A stretch of 64,000 nucleotides of DNA. It comes from DAHUXT01 sp036273675 (GTDB taxonomy: Bacteria; Chloroflexota; Ktedonobacteria; Ktedonobacterales; JADMIN01). The position numbers and the translations under genes were made by a program. Within the stretch, counting starts at the first letter, position 1. Every line of letters starts with the position of its first letter. The notes below the pieces were generated by a model that was not told the origin of the DNA, ran no database searches, and saw only the letters and a list, made by a program, of their open reading frames with translations. This document shows positions 56,260-64,000 of this stretch, piece by piece. The stretch lies in NCBI GenBank assembly GCA_036273675.1, contig DASUHD010000051.1:1-64000 (forward strand), given 5' to 3'.

Positions 56260-58689
56260 TTAGGGGTGTGGACGCGGCGTGGGTGTGCCATGCGCGGGTG
56301 GGGTATTCTGCGGTGTCGCTCGTGGTGACGGCGACGCGCCGGGATGGGGTGTATCTGTCGCCGTGGCCGTTGCTCCCCCTGCTGCCGTCCCTGTTGGCGT
56401 TGCGCCATTCGCTGGCGGAACAGTTGGTTGCGATCCCCCACTCCCTGCGTTGGGAGATGACGTCGCGGTTGGGTCCGCTAACGGATTCGACCCACCAAGC
56501 AGGCTGCTCAATGTCCCTGACTGTCCAGTCGTCGCGCTCTTGGACTGTGGCAGGAGGTTACTCCCAACGAGGAGTAATGCCACCAGCGCCGCCGCCACGA
56601 TGGTACCCGTCATCAGCCTGCGTTCGAGGACGCCTTCTCCTACGTCGTATGCACGCGCGCGCCGCTGCGCCTCGCGCGCCTGGCCTTCGCTCTGCAAGCT
56701 CAGCAGGCAGAAGCTCGGTGCAGTCAAGTAGGTTAACCCCTGTAATAGGGCCAGGAACGCCAGTCCAAAACTCGACGTACCCACCAGCCACCAGGGCGTT
56801 GCCAGCGCAGAGCGCACCAAAGTTGTCGCGCTCTCACCGTGACTCAACTGGGCTAGGATGCCTGGCAGATTCTCCACGAACAGTCCGGCGCTGAGCGCCA
56901 GACACGCTATAGCCAGCGCGGTTTCAACCGTGGTGCTTCGTAACACTTGCAAAAGATGCGTGCGTCCTTCCTTCGGCGTGCGCAGGAAGACACCACGCTT
57001 ACGCACCAGCCCCTGCACGCTGGCAAGAGTCACCACCCAACCCAGGCTCCACATGATGCCGACTGCGCTGAACGCCTCGAGCCAGGTACAGCGTCGCGTG
57101 GCGCGCAAACCCCAGAGCGTTCGCAACAGGCTCGTCATCCAGAAAGCCAGGGGTAAGAGGAGCAACGGGCCGCCCAACACCGGCAGATGCAAAGGACGTC
57201 CGAGGAGATACAGCCAACCAGTACACAGCAGGATGGTCGCGAAGCCGAAGGTGAGAGCATCACCATACCATTGTAGCCCGCCCAGCAGATAGTGATAGCG
57301 CTGCGCCCCGGTCAATCCAGGCGCCTCCCAGTGCTGGCGGTCGCGTGGGCGGCGAACCCATGGTAGCAGCGCTGCCCAGTGCTTCCGCAGAATCTGAATA
57401 CCACCAAAGCACCAGCGAAAACGCTGTCGTTTGAGGGCGTCGAACTCGAGAGGCATCAGTCCGCGCCCATAGGATTGATTCACAAAGCGCCCCTCATAGC
57501 CCCGCATCAGCAGTCGCAGGCTGGCCTCGGCGTCTTCGGTGATGCACCACTCGTCCCATCCACCAATCTCGCGCAGGGCATCAGCCCGAATAAGACCCAT
57601 CGTGCCGCCAAAGATAATCGCGTTGCGCTCGTTGCGACTGGGCATGCTGAGATCGAAGAAATAGCGGTAGGAATGATAGCAGGCACGCTGATACAGCGTG
57701 CTCTCTGGTCGGTAGTCGCGATAGTCTTGAGGCGTCTGGACGAACGCGACAGCCTCATCGGCGAAGTAGGGGATGAGATCACGCAGATAGTCAGGCTCGA
57801 CAACATAGTCAGCATCGATCACGCCAATGAACTCAAACTCACTTGGAGTCATCGCCAGGGCATAATTGAGCGCGCCGGACTTGAATCCCGGCCAGTCCTC
57901 CAGGTGGAGGAAGGTGAATCCGAGCCGATCACAGAGCGCCTCCAGCGGCTCCCAGACCTCGGGGTCACGTGTGTTGTTATCGACCACGAAGACCTGGTAC
58001 GCATCGCGCGGGTACTCCAGCCGCGCCAGTGCCCATAAGGTCTCTTCGACCAGTTCTGGCGGCTCCTCATGACAGGGAACATGCAGCGCAACTAGCGGTG
58101 GCCCATCAAGCGCACCCACCTCTGAGGCGTCATCCCAAATAGTTGAATAGTGCTGATCACGGTCATCGTGCGCCGCGCCACGCGATGAGGACTTCTTGAG
58201 TGGAATGAGCCGCTGAGGACGCGCTTCTGGATGACGCCAGCGACGGCGACAGACCACATCGATTAGTTCGTGTGAATAAGAAAGGGTCAGGACAATGGCG
58301 ACGCATTGCATGGCCAGCAGCACCAGTCCGAGCAGGTGGCCTGCCAAACTGGCAGGCACGAAGAGTGTAATGACGGTCGCAACACCCAGGTAAAGCACGC
58401 TCGCCTCGGCAAGGAACAGCCAGGCGACGTGGCCCACCGGATTCCAGTCTCGGAAGAGGGCGATGATGGCGAGAGCGGGCACAATCCCAATCGCTACACA
58501 GACGATTACCTCATTGCGTGGGATGCCGAGTTTGACCGCCAGCAGTCCGCCGGCACTCTCGACAGCAAGCGCCAGCAGCAATGAGACGAACGGCGCCGAG
58601 CCACCTGCTTTACGTCCAATGGTGAGGAGGATCACTACCGAAAGGATCAGCCAGAGGAGTGCTAGTATGAGCGCATGAAAGAGCATCAT
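56260..58689 (-). CDS. BcsA-like family 2 glycosyltransferase with Pro/Thr-rich C-terminal tail
   Basis: The 809-residue membrane enzyme has several N-terminal segments, then a GT2 catalytic domain: VDNNTRDPEVW, IGVIDADYVVEP (DxD), ITEDAEASLRLL and the processive motif LKRQRFRWCFGGIQIL. More membrane segments follow, and the last 100 residues are rich in Thr, Pro, Ser and Gly, probably extracellular. It may make a linear glycan, but sugar and acceptor are unknown. The start 58689 follows GAGGGTG; GTG 58698 is another candidate. It is next to a small membrane protein. Confidence 0.83.
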   Translation of the reverse strand: MMLFHALILALLWLILSVVILLTIGRKAGGSAPFVSLLLALAVESAGGLLAVKLGIPRNEVIVCVAIGIVPALAIIALFRDWNPVGHVAWLFLAEASVLYLGVATVITLFVPASLAGHLLGLVLLAMQCVAIVLTLSYSHELIDVVCRRRWRHPEARPQRLIPLKKSSSRGAAHDDRDQHYSTIWDDASEVGALDGPPLVALHVPCHEEPPELVEETLWALARLEYPRDAYQVFVVDNNTRDPEVWEPLEALCDRLGFTFLHLEDWPGFKSGALNYALAMTPSEFEFIGVIDADYVVEPDYLRDLIPYFADEAVAFVQTPQDYRDYRPESTLYQRACYHSYRYFFDLSMPSRNERNAIIFGGTMGLIRADALREIGGWDEWCITEDAEASLRLLMRGYEGRFVNQSYGRGLMPLEFDALKRQRFRWCFGGIQILRKHWAALLPWVRRPRDRQHWEAPGLTGAQRYHYLLGGLQWYGDALTFGFATILLCTGWLYLLGRPLHLPVLGGPLLLLPLAFWMTSLLRTLWGLRATRRCTWLEAFSAVGIMWSLGWVVTLASVQGLVRKRGVFLRTPKEGRTHLLQVLRSTTVETALAIACLALSAGLFVENLPGILAQLSHGESATTLVRSALATPWWLVGTSSFGLAFLALLQGLTYLTAPSFCLLSLQSEGQAREAQRRARAYDVGEGVLERRLMTGTIVAAALVALLLVGSNLLPQSKSATTGQSGTLSSLLGGSNPLADPTATSSPNAGSGGSQPTVPPANGATPTGTAAGGATATATDTPHPGASPSPRATPQNTPPAHGTPTPRPHP

Positions 58690-58740
58690 CACCCTCACAG
58701 ACAGTATGTGGTCGCGCAGACCCAGACCACTGCTCTCCCA

Positions 58741-59265
58741 CTATCGCAACAGAAGGATGGCATACAGCACCGCGCTGCCAACCACTATCGCCACAACACC
58801 CTGCCCGAGTGCCGCGAGCATCTGCATCCGTTCCCTGGATACCTCCGCTGGAAGCGCTTTCCAATCTCCTGACGCCTTTTGGCGTCGTTGCCACCGATGG
58901 ATGCGGCGTGAAAGGCGCGCTAATCGTATCAGCGCTGCCAGTACGACGACGGCGCCAAGAGCAGGTCCAACGATACCGCCGCAAACAGCACCGACTAGCG
59001 CGTACACTGACCAGCGCACCAGACGCTCGCTTGAGGTGCGACGCCGCGGCCTTGGAGTGGATGGATCCGTGAAGGCCCGCCGTTTCGGGACTCGCGCTGT
59101 GCGATTGCCCCATGGGTCACCTACGAGATAGTCAGTATCATCCTCTTCCAGAAAGCGAGCGATGAGTGGTCCTATGATCACTGGCGCGGTGTTACCATGT
59201 GATGCACGCGCGTGCGCGGTTTGGATAGGTTGGGGAGGGTGATTGCCGCGCGATCTCTGCGCCAT
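58741..59265 (-). CDS. Small membrane protein upstream of the glycosyltransferase
   Basis: The 174-residue protein has a basic cytoplasmic N-terminus, two membrane segments near the middle (WSVYALVGAVCGGIVGPALGAVVVL), a charged helix and a C-terminal hydrophobic segment (VVAIVVGSAVLYAILLL). It reads into the glycosyltransferase gene with a 50-base gap, so an operon is likely. Its role, for instance in glycan export or assembly, is inferred only from position. Confidence 0.62.
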   Translation of the reverse strand: MAQRSRGNHPPQPIQTAHARASHGNTAPVIIGPLIARFLEEDDTDYLVGDPWGNRTARVPKRRAFTDPSTPRPRRRTSSERLVRWSVYALVGAVCGGIVGPALGAVVVLAALIRLARLSRRIHRWQRRQKASGDWKALPAEVSRERMQMLAALGQGVVAIVVGSAVLYAILLLR

Positions 59266-59525
59266 GACCTCTCACAGTCCTCACTGGTGAATAAATGCTG
59301 GCAATGCGTTACCGACAGCTTTTTCAGGCTAGCAGCGACTTTGGAGCCTGTCAAGATATGCAGACAATCTTCCCCTGTATCTGCCCAATTGAACGATAAT
59401 TGGCAGGAATTTCAGAGCGCCCTTAAACCCGCATGCCACAGCGGCTGGTGATGAGTGTTGGGTGTGTCTAGGAGCATGAGTTCCTCTGAATTGAGGAGGG
59501 GGCCGCATGCAGGCTCATACAGGAC
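59266..59525. other. Intergenic region upstream of the IS remnant
   Basis: It must contain the promoter of the 59265 gene on the minus strand; I cannot place it with confidence. Confidence 0.4.
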
Positions 59526-59660
59526 ATGCGAGTTGAACGCCTGGATCATCTGGGCATCGTGGCGGTGATCGGTGGGGCGCGACGCAAAGACGCCTTACTG
59601 GCCCGTGCAGGTCGCCGCTTTACTGGGAAAGGTCTGCGAGATGCTCTATCAAGTTGCTAG
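59526..59660 (+). pseudogene. Possible IS transposase N-terminal remnant
   Basis: The 44-residue frame starts MRVERLDHLGIVAVIGGA, similar to the start of DUF4277-type transposases (DHLGLVAG). The rest does not follow the family, so it is a short decayed piece. Confidence 0.35.
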
Positions 59661-59707
59661 TTGAGGCTATGAAATGTGAGTGCCAGCAGTTCGCGGACAC
59701 ACAAATA

Positions 59708-59747
59708 GGCGGTCTGACCACACCCGATCAAGGGTGACCAGACCGCC
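59708..59747 (-). terminator. Hairpin terminator after the 59815 gene
   Basis: GGCGGTCT (59708-59715) pairs with AGACCGCC (59740-59747), and an inner CACCC/GGGTG pair extends the stem. On the minus strand it follows the stop by about 70 bases. Confidence 0.6.
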
Positions 59748-59814
59748 CGTGGCTTTTAGAACGCTACATGCATGTTTACGTGCATGACGGAGATGGCGTT
59801 ACACCTACCGGCAC

Positions 59815-61437
59815 CTACGCGCAGCCCGCGAACTTGAAGCTCGCGATCCGGGTGGCCCAGTTGAAGCTGCCGGTGGCCGGCAGATACTCGTTGGTATACC
59901 AAAAGGTGCAGTCATCGACAGGATCGATCTGCATCGCGCTGTAGTCGCCCCAGCGGTGCAAAGAGCCCGTCTGCGAGAACGATCCGGCGAAAATCGTGTT
60001 CTCCGCTTCCATCGTCCCTGGCGCATCGGTCGGCACACGGCCCGTATAGCGGATCGATGGGAAGACGCTGCTGCTTGAGACACTATAGCCCAGCGCGATG
60101 TCACCATTCTTATCCATGGCAATGCTGCCCATCCAACGGCTGGCGCTGTCGGGCGAGAAGGTACCCTGCTGGAAGAGTGTGGGGGTGCCAGCGCTCGGAT
60201 TGCGCAACTCATACCAGCGCATGCCGTCTACCTGGCTGCGCTTGTTGCCGCTAACGAGCACCGAGTCAGTCACCACGAGCGACTCATGGCCATCGGCAAA
60301 CTTGCGATAGGCCAGGCGGTACATCAGGCGGTCAGCCAGCGAGTCAAGCTTGTTGTTGGTGCCTGGCTGCGGAATGCAGGTGCCGCCGCTACATGCTTGG
60401 CTGAACGACGCAACTGGGATGCTCGTCGGTCCGGTGACAGCGAGCGTCTTCGCGGTGAAATTGGGGTTAAACGTGTAGTAGTTGAGCGCATTGTTTCCGA
60501 GACTGACCGCTGGGATCGGCTGACCGGCTGCGGGCAGAATGCTGCCGTCGATGTCCGCGGGCAGGATGCTGTTGACGTTGGTGCCAAATTGGTTACACAG
60601 CTCTGTCGGCGTAGTCCCGCTAATCATGGCGCTGCGATCCCACACACAGACCTTGGGGCCGGCGAAGGTCTGGCCATTGTTGAAGATGTTGTACGTCGTG
60701 ACGTACGCATTGGACCACACACCCAACTTCGGATAGTCCGGGAACTGGGTGTTGCCATAATTGAACGAGTAGAGATGGTAGCTGCCGGTGGCGTCCGAGG
60801 TAGTGGAGACGGCGACACACTGCAGGAATGGCGTGGTCGAGACCGAGAACTGGCTGATGATCCAGACGTTGGCTGCCTGGTCATACGCCACCGTCGGGTC
60901 GCCGTCGTTGTTGGTCTGGCAGCCGCCGCCAAACCCAGACCACAGCGTATTGATGGCCTTCGGGAAGCCCGCAGCGAGCGCGCCGGTCGACTTGTCATAG
61001 ACCCCAAAGGCGGTGTTGACGATCTGGACGTACTGCGTCGTACCGACGGCGCCGTTGGTGTCCGGGGGCGCACAGTTACAGGGATTGGAAGGCGTGTTGC
61101 TGGTATCGCCAATGCCATTGAAATTCAGGCCGGCTGTGGTCGACACCAGGGGACCGGTGGTTGTCTGCGCAATTGGATCAGGCGAGAGCGAACCAGTGTT
61201 CTGACCTGGGCTACGGAGCGGGCGATCGGGCGAACCGCGGAATGCCGTTGCCGATGAGGGTAGGTCGCGCGCCGGGCGAGAGACACCATAGTATGTGCCG
61301 GTTCTGACTTCCGTACCCGGGCTCGATGGCGCCGCTGCGTGGACGCCGAGGGTTGCCCCGGCGGAGAGCGCGACCGCGAGGACGACAGCCGAGATGGCTG
61401 CTACGGTTCCTCCTAGAATGGCTCGACGATGCTGCAT
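59815..61437 (-). CDS. Large secreted protein, probable beta-propeller
   Basis: The 540-residue protein has a signal peptide (ILGGTVAAISAVVLAVALSA) and many short beta-type blocks (NCAPPDTNGAVGTTQYVQIVN, DPTVAYDQAANVWIISQFSV, MGSIAMDKNGDIALGYSVSS, RWGDYSAMQIDPVDDCTFWY). The DGDPTVAYD and GDYSAMQIDP pattern recurs in secreted sialidase-like bacterial proteins. No active site is identified. AAGGAG lies nine bases before ATG 61437. Confidence 0.72.
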   Translation of the reverse strand: MQHRRAILGGTVAAISAVVLAVALSAGATLGVHAAAPSSPGTEVRTGTYYGVSRPARDLPSSATAFRGSPDRPLRSPGQNTGSLSPDPIAQTTTGPLVSTTAGLNFNGIGDTSNTPSNPCNCAPPDTNGAVGTTQYVQIVNTAFGVYDKSTGALAAGFPKAINTLWSGFGGGCQTNNDGDPTVAYDQAANVWIISQFSVSTTPFLQCVAVSTTSDATGSYHLYSFNYGNTQFPDYPKLGVWSNAYVTTYNIFNNGQTFAGPKVCVWDRSAMISGTTPTELCNQFGTNVNSILPADIDGSILPAAGQPIPAVSLGNNALNYYTFNPNFTAKTLAVTGPTSIPVASFSQACSGGTCIPQPGTNNKLDSLADRLMYRLAYRKFADGHESLVVTDSVLVSGNKRSQVDGMRWYELRNPSAGTPTLFQQGTFSPDSASRWMGSIAMDKNGDIALGYSVSSSSVFPSIRYTGRVPTDAPGTMEAENTIFAGSFSQTGSLHRWGDYSAMQIDPVDDCTFWYTNEYLPATGSFNWATRIASFKFAGCA

Positions 61438-61700
61438 GCGCGTTGACTCCTTCTGCTCAACACGAGACTGATCGTGGCTTCACACCTTTGTGAAGCCATT
61501 TGCTCCAGGACCTATCTGCACTCCGTAGCGTCTCTTGTGCACACACGGAGTATCCTGGCGCCTGTTAGGCACGAGTTGCGACAAGCGAGGGTCAGAATTC
61601 AGAATGCGGACCGGTTCCCGGCATAGCTAGTATCGCGTGGACAAGACACTGTACCGTTCAAGCCAGAATGGCCAAACGCTGCACTACTTGACGCGCCTGA
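61438..61700. other. Intergenic region before the tandem repeat
   Basis: No supported gene; it likely contains the promoter of the secreted-protein gene. Confidence 0.4.
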
Positions 61701-61778
61701 CATTGGCGCCCGCGTAAGCACGATGCGACGCGCAGGTCAACATTGGCGCCCGCGTAAGCACGATGCGACGCAGGTCAA
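61701..61778. repeat. Two copies of a 38-40 bp tandem repeat
   Basis: 61701-61740 and 61741-61778 are identical except for a two-base deletion in the second copy. A partial third start (CACTGGCG) follows. No matching copy was noticed elsewhere in the window. Confidence 0.85.
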
Positions 61779-62231
61779 CACTGGCGAATGCAAGACGTGA
61801 GAGCGAATGATCCATCTAGCGACGCTAAAGGGCCACACGGTGAATCAGTCAACCGGGAAAGCAGGATGTGCGAGAAGCTACCTTGACTGGCCGAGTGAGC
61901 AGGTACTTGCTGCGAAGCGCCCACCGGCTCTACAGCATGCCCAGCAGCCTTCCTGGGCAGAGAGACATCAAAAAAACAATGTAACAGCATTCCTCATTAC
62001 TATACTGGCTGCGTTACACATGTGTCAACCGTCTGCTTGATACGGCGTCGGTCTTATTGCGCTCCTAAATAAGTCACTGCATTTTGGAGGATGTTTCTCT
62101 TTGGGAGCATGTGTGCCATTCACTCCGGTACCCGTATACAGTGTTCCGGTCGTTAGCAGCATAGGCGCCTCGCTTCGTAAGTGATGTCCGAGTTCAAGCA
62201 TGGCCTTAGAAAAACCTGCACATCGGGTTAC
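61779..62231. other. Low-coding stretch
   Basis: About 450 bases without a supported gene. Confidence 0.4.
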
Positions 62232-62510
62232 TTAGGTAGAATGGATCGTCTCACGTTCCATTATGGCAGGTATGCCAATAAGCTCGAACGCCCAGAGGGA
62301 GCGATACCAGCGGACGCGATCGAGCCGCCCAACGGCGACGAGGTAGTGGGCATCACGCAGGGTGGCGCGCAACTCGGCGGCGAGGGCGGGAGCCATTGCC
62401 AGCGGCAAGCGTCGCGTCTCGTCTTCTAGCACGACGAAGCCGACACCGTGGGCCGTAGGTGGACGCTGGGCAGAGATGGGCCACCCTGCGATACGTACGA
62501 CGCGTGACAG
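62232..62510 (-). pseudogene. DnaE2-like OB-fold fragment
   Basis: The frame VVRIAGWPISAQRPPTAHGVGFVVLEDETRRL ... DAHYLVAVGRLDRV matches the C-terminal OB-fold end of error-prone DnaE2 polymerases (RVAG ... RQRPPTAKG ... LLEDETG ... EGRLQR). The upstream polymerase domain is absent. It is probably the remnant of a translesion cassette. Confidence 0.58.
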
Positions 62511-62702
62511 GCAGAGAGTATTCGGGTACGCTTCTTGCGGCTGCATGTGCCAGTCCGTGCGCGGCGCCGGCGCGGCAGAGGGTAGGGTTGGATAGGGGGT
62601 GGCAGTGTGCCCAGCGTTCACGCACAGCTGGTGAGCACGGAGCACGCCGGACGTGCATCTACCGCTGGGTGGATTTGGCCACACACAGAAAGTGGAGTCC
62701 AT

Positions 62703-63322
62703 AGCAAGGACACCGCACCAGTCGGGAGAGGCTCAGTCGGGAGCTACCACCAGCCGTTGTGCTTTCCTGCGAACAGGACTCGCGGTCGGCGCGGGAACCG
62801 TCGACGCCTGCCTTGGCCACGATCCTCAATGGATTCACGTTGACGTTTCCCGCCCTGGCGGGGGGGGTACAGATCCGCTCCTGCAGGCTAACCTCATCAT
62901 GCCCGAGCGCGCGACTTCAGCGGCGAGCGTCTGCCCGAGTGCGCGATCATTCGCCCGACGCTGGATCAGATTGGGGGCCATCGCGACGGTCAATGCGTTC
63001 ACGGCCAACAGGCTGTTCATCGGGCAGTCGTGGGCGTTCTGTACCACTTCTGGAGCACACTGATGATTCTGGCCAAGGCCGCGCATGCCGCCCAACGCGG
63101 GTGCATGCGGGTCCTGGTCGGGGATGGTCGGCTGACTCTCAGGGTTGTCTTGAGGAGGGGGCATCTTGCTCCACGCCGCTTCCTCTGCTCAATCAGCGCC
63201 CAGTGGCGGCCAGATGAGCCCGGTTGGGTCAGCTTGCCTTCGTCAATCTCGACGAAGGCGTACACATGCCCGCCCTGTCCCACACTCACCCTGATGGGGT
63301 GACAGCGAACGAGGAGAACGCG
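62703..63322. other. Low-coding stretch before the last secreted gene
   Basis: Frames here lack family content. A run of eight G residues lies at about 62860-62867. Confidence 0.4.
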
Positions 63323-63886
63323 ATGAAACACTCTGCAGCGAAGTATGCGCCTTTCCTGATCGTTCTCGTAGGGCTTGCCATCTCTCTAGTGGGAGGATTC
63401 GGCGTTCCGGTAGCATCTGCGGCGCAAACGCGAGACGCCTTCGGCTTTAACAGCACGGACATTGCCGGGTTTCCCCATGGCAAGGTGATCCTCACCGGAG
63501 GCGGCGCGTACGTGCCAGGCACGGATTTCGCCCACGCGGGCGGTCATTTCCACTGCACCGAGTCGGTCTTGCAAGGTCCACTCTCCATCAGCATAAAAGA
63601 CGGCGTACCCTGTCTTGCCGGTGAAGGCATCCGCTGGGATACGGCAGGGCTGCTGCCGTCGACCACGTTGAGTTGCACTGGTGTGGACTCTGAGCCAACC
63701 GCGACAACCGGCGACACCACGGTGGTGTTGATGGCAGATTTCTATCGGCAGGGTGACGGCAACGACGAGTCGTTCACCGCGAAAATGGCGGTCTCGGACA
63801 CCGACCTCGCACCTAATATCACGGGCATCCAGACCATCTGGATCCAGGGGGTAGGGTGCGGCACCGGCATTGCCAACTTCAACTGA
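63323..63886 (+). CDS. Secreted protein of unknown function
   Basis: The 187-residue protein has a clear signal peptide (FLIVLVGLAISLVGGFGVPV, cleavage near ASA-AQ) and a beta-rich domain with four cysteines (HCTES, CLAGEG, LSCTGV, GVGCGTG). GAGGAG lies six bases before ATG 63323. The domain (GGAYVPGTDFAHAGGHFHC) is not one I can name. Confidence 0.72.
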   Translation: MKHSAAKYAPFLIVLVGLAISLVGGFGVPVASAAQTRDAFGFNSTDIAGFPHGKVILTGGGAYVPGTDFAHAGGHFHCTESVLQGPLSISIKDGVPCLAGEGIRWDTAGLLPSTTLSCTGVDSEPTATTGDTTVVLMADFYRQGDGNDESFTAKMAVSDTDLAPNITGIQTIWIQGVGCGTGIANFN

Positions 63887-64000
63887 ACGCCTAAGTTGCT
63901 AACCACTCAAACGTTGCGCTGAGCAGGCCGCTTTGACGGAGGCGTTCGAACGGAGGAAGCGCCTCTAACCAGGAAAACCGCCCGCTCAGCCAGCTGTTGC

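Noticed and set aside
60286..61257. 323-residue plus-strand frame opposite the secreted protein
   Set aside because: High GC third positions create long shadow frames; the minus-strand gene has a signal peptide and ribosome site.
61701..61778. Possible CRISPR-like repeat pair
   Set aside because: The two copies are directly adjacent, so there is no spacer, and no cas gene is near.
43561..63886. Biosynthetic gene cluster
   Set aside because: No synthase, tailoring or transporter set is present; the genes are mostly exported proteins of separate types.

Overview
This is a GC-rich bacterial chromosome segment with short intergenic gaps and many Shine-Dalgarno-led genes. The gene set suggests a member of the Chloroflexota, perhaps a Ktedonobacteria relative. 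It includes secreted BNR/sialidase-like propeller proteins, a DUF2330 protein, an F420-type LLM oxidoreductase, a NarL-type two-component pair and a one-piece tmRNA whose inferred tag is GKTMTADKQPQLALAA. The placement is an inference from gene content, since no rRNA or marker phylogeny is available here.

Bases 1-35,200 are mostly ordinary chromosome. In order they hold a partial unknown gene, an LLM oxidoreductase, recD2, a small P-loop kinase, a truncated DinB gene, a membrane-anchored propeller protein coupled to larC, a tandem GNAT protein, the folP-folC pair, a pseudouridine synthase and a ThrE-like exporter. Next come a ClgR-like XRE regulator divergent from a small DUF4177-like gene and clpP, then an epimerase, a phosphoesterase, ssrA, a YcaQ-like glycosylase, sucCD, a DUF2330 protein, an HDAC-like amidohydrolase overlapping aroE, a small protein with a sigma-region-4-like end, a DinD-like gene, ilvE, arginase and a histidine kinase/response regulator pair. 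Several intergenic sites look regulatory. The clearest is a pair of identical palindromes between the XRE gene and the clpP operon.

Bases 35,200-46,700 are accessory and partly degraded. They hold two small acidic orphan genes and phage structural remnants interrupted by a large serine recombinase. A second copy of the phage gene's C-terminal tail, a truncated TPR gene, a frameshifted GYD-domain gene and a large polytopic membrane protein follow.

Bases 43,500-64,000 form a low-density region rich in exported proteins: three secreted propeller or propeller-like proteins, a Tat-exported multicopper oxidase, two small secreted proteins and a BcsA-like glycosyltransferase. Between them lie a MarR-cupin-CDGSH cluster with a near-consensus promoter, an SRAP (HMCES/YedK-type) protein, IS and dnaE2-like remnants and several short tandem repeats.

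I found no CRISPR array, tRNA, rRNA or complete prophage. No complete undescribed system stands out. The most promising leads are the clpP operator pair, the DinD-like and sigma-like genes with palindromes in their promoters, and the serine recombinase insertion in phage-derived genes.
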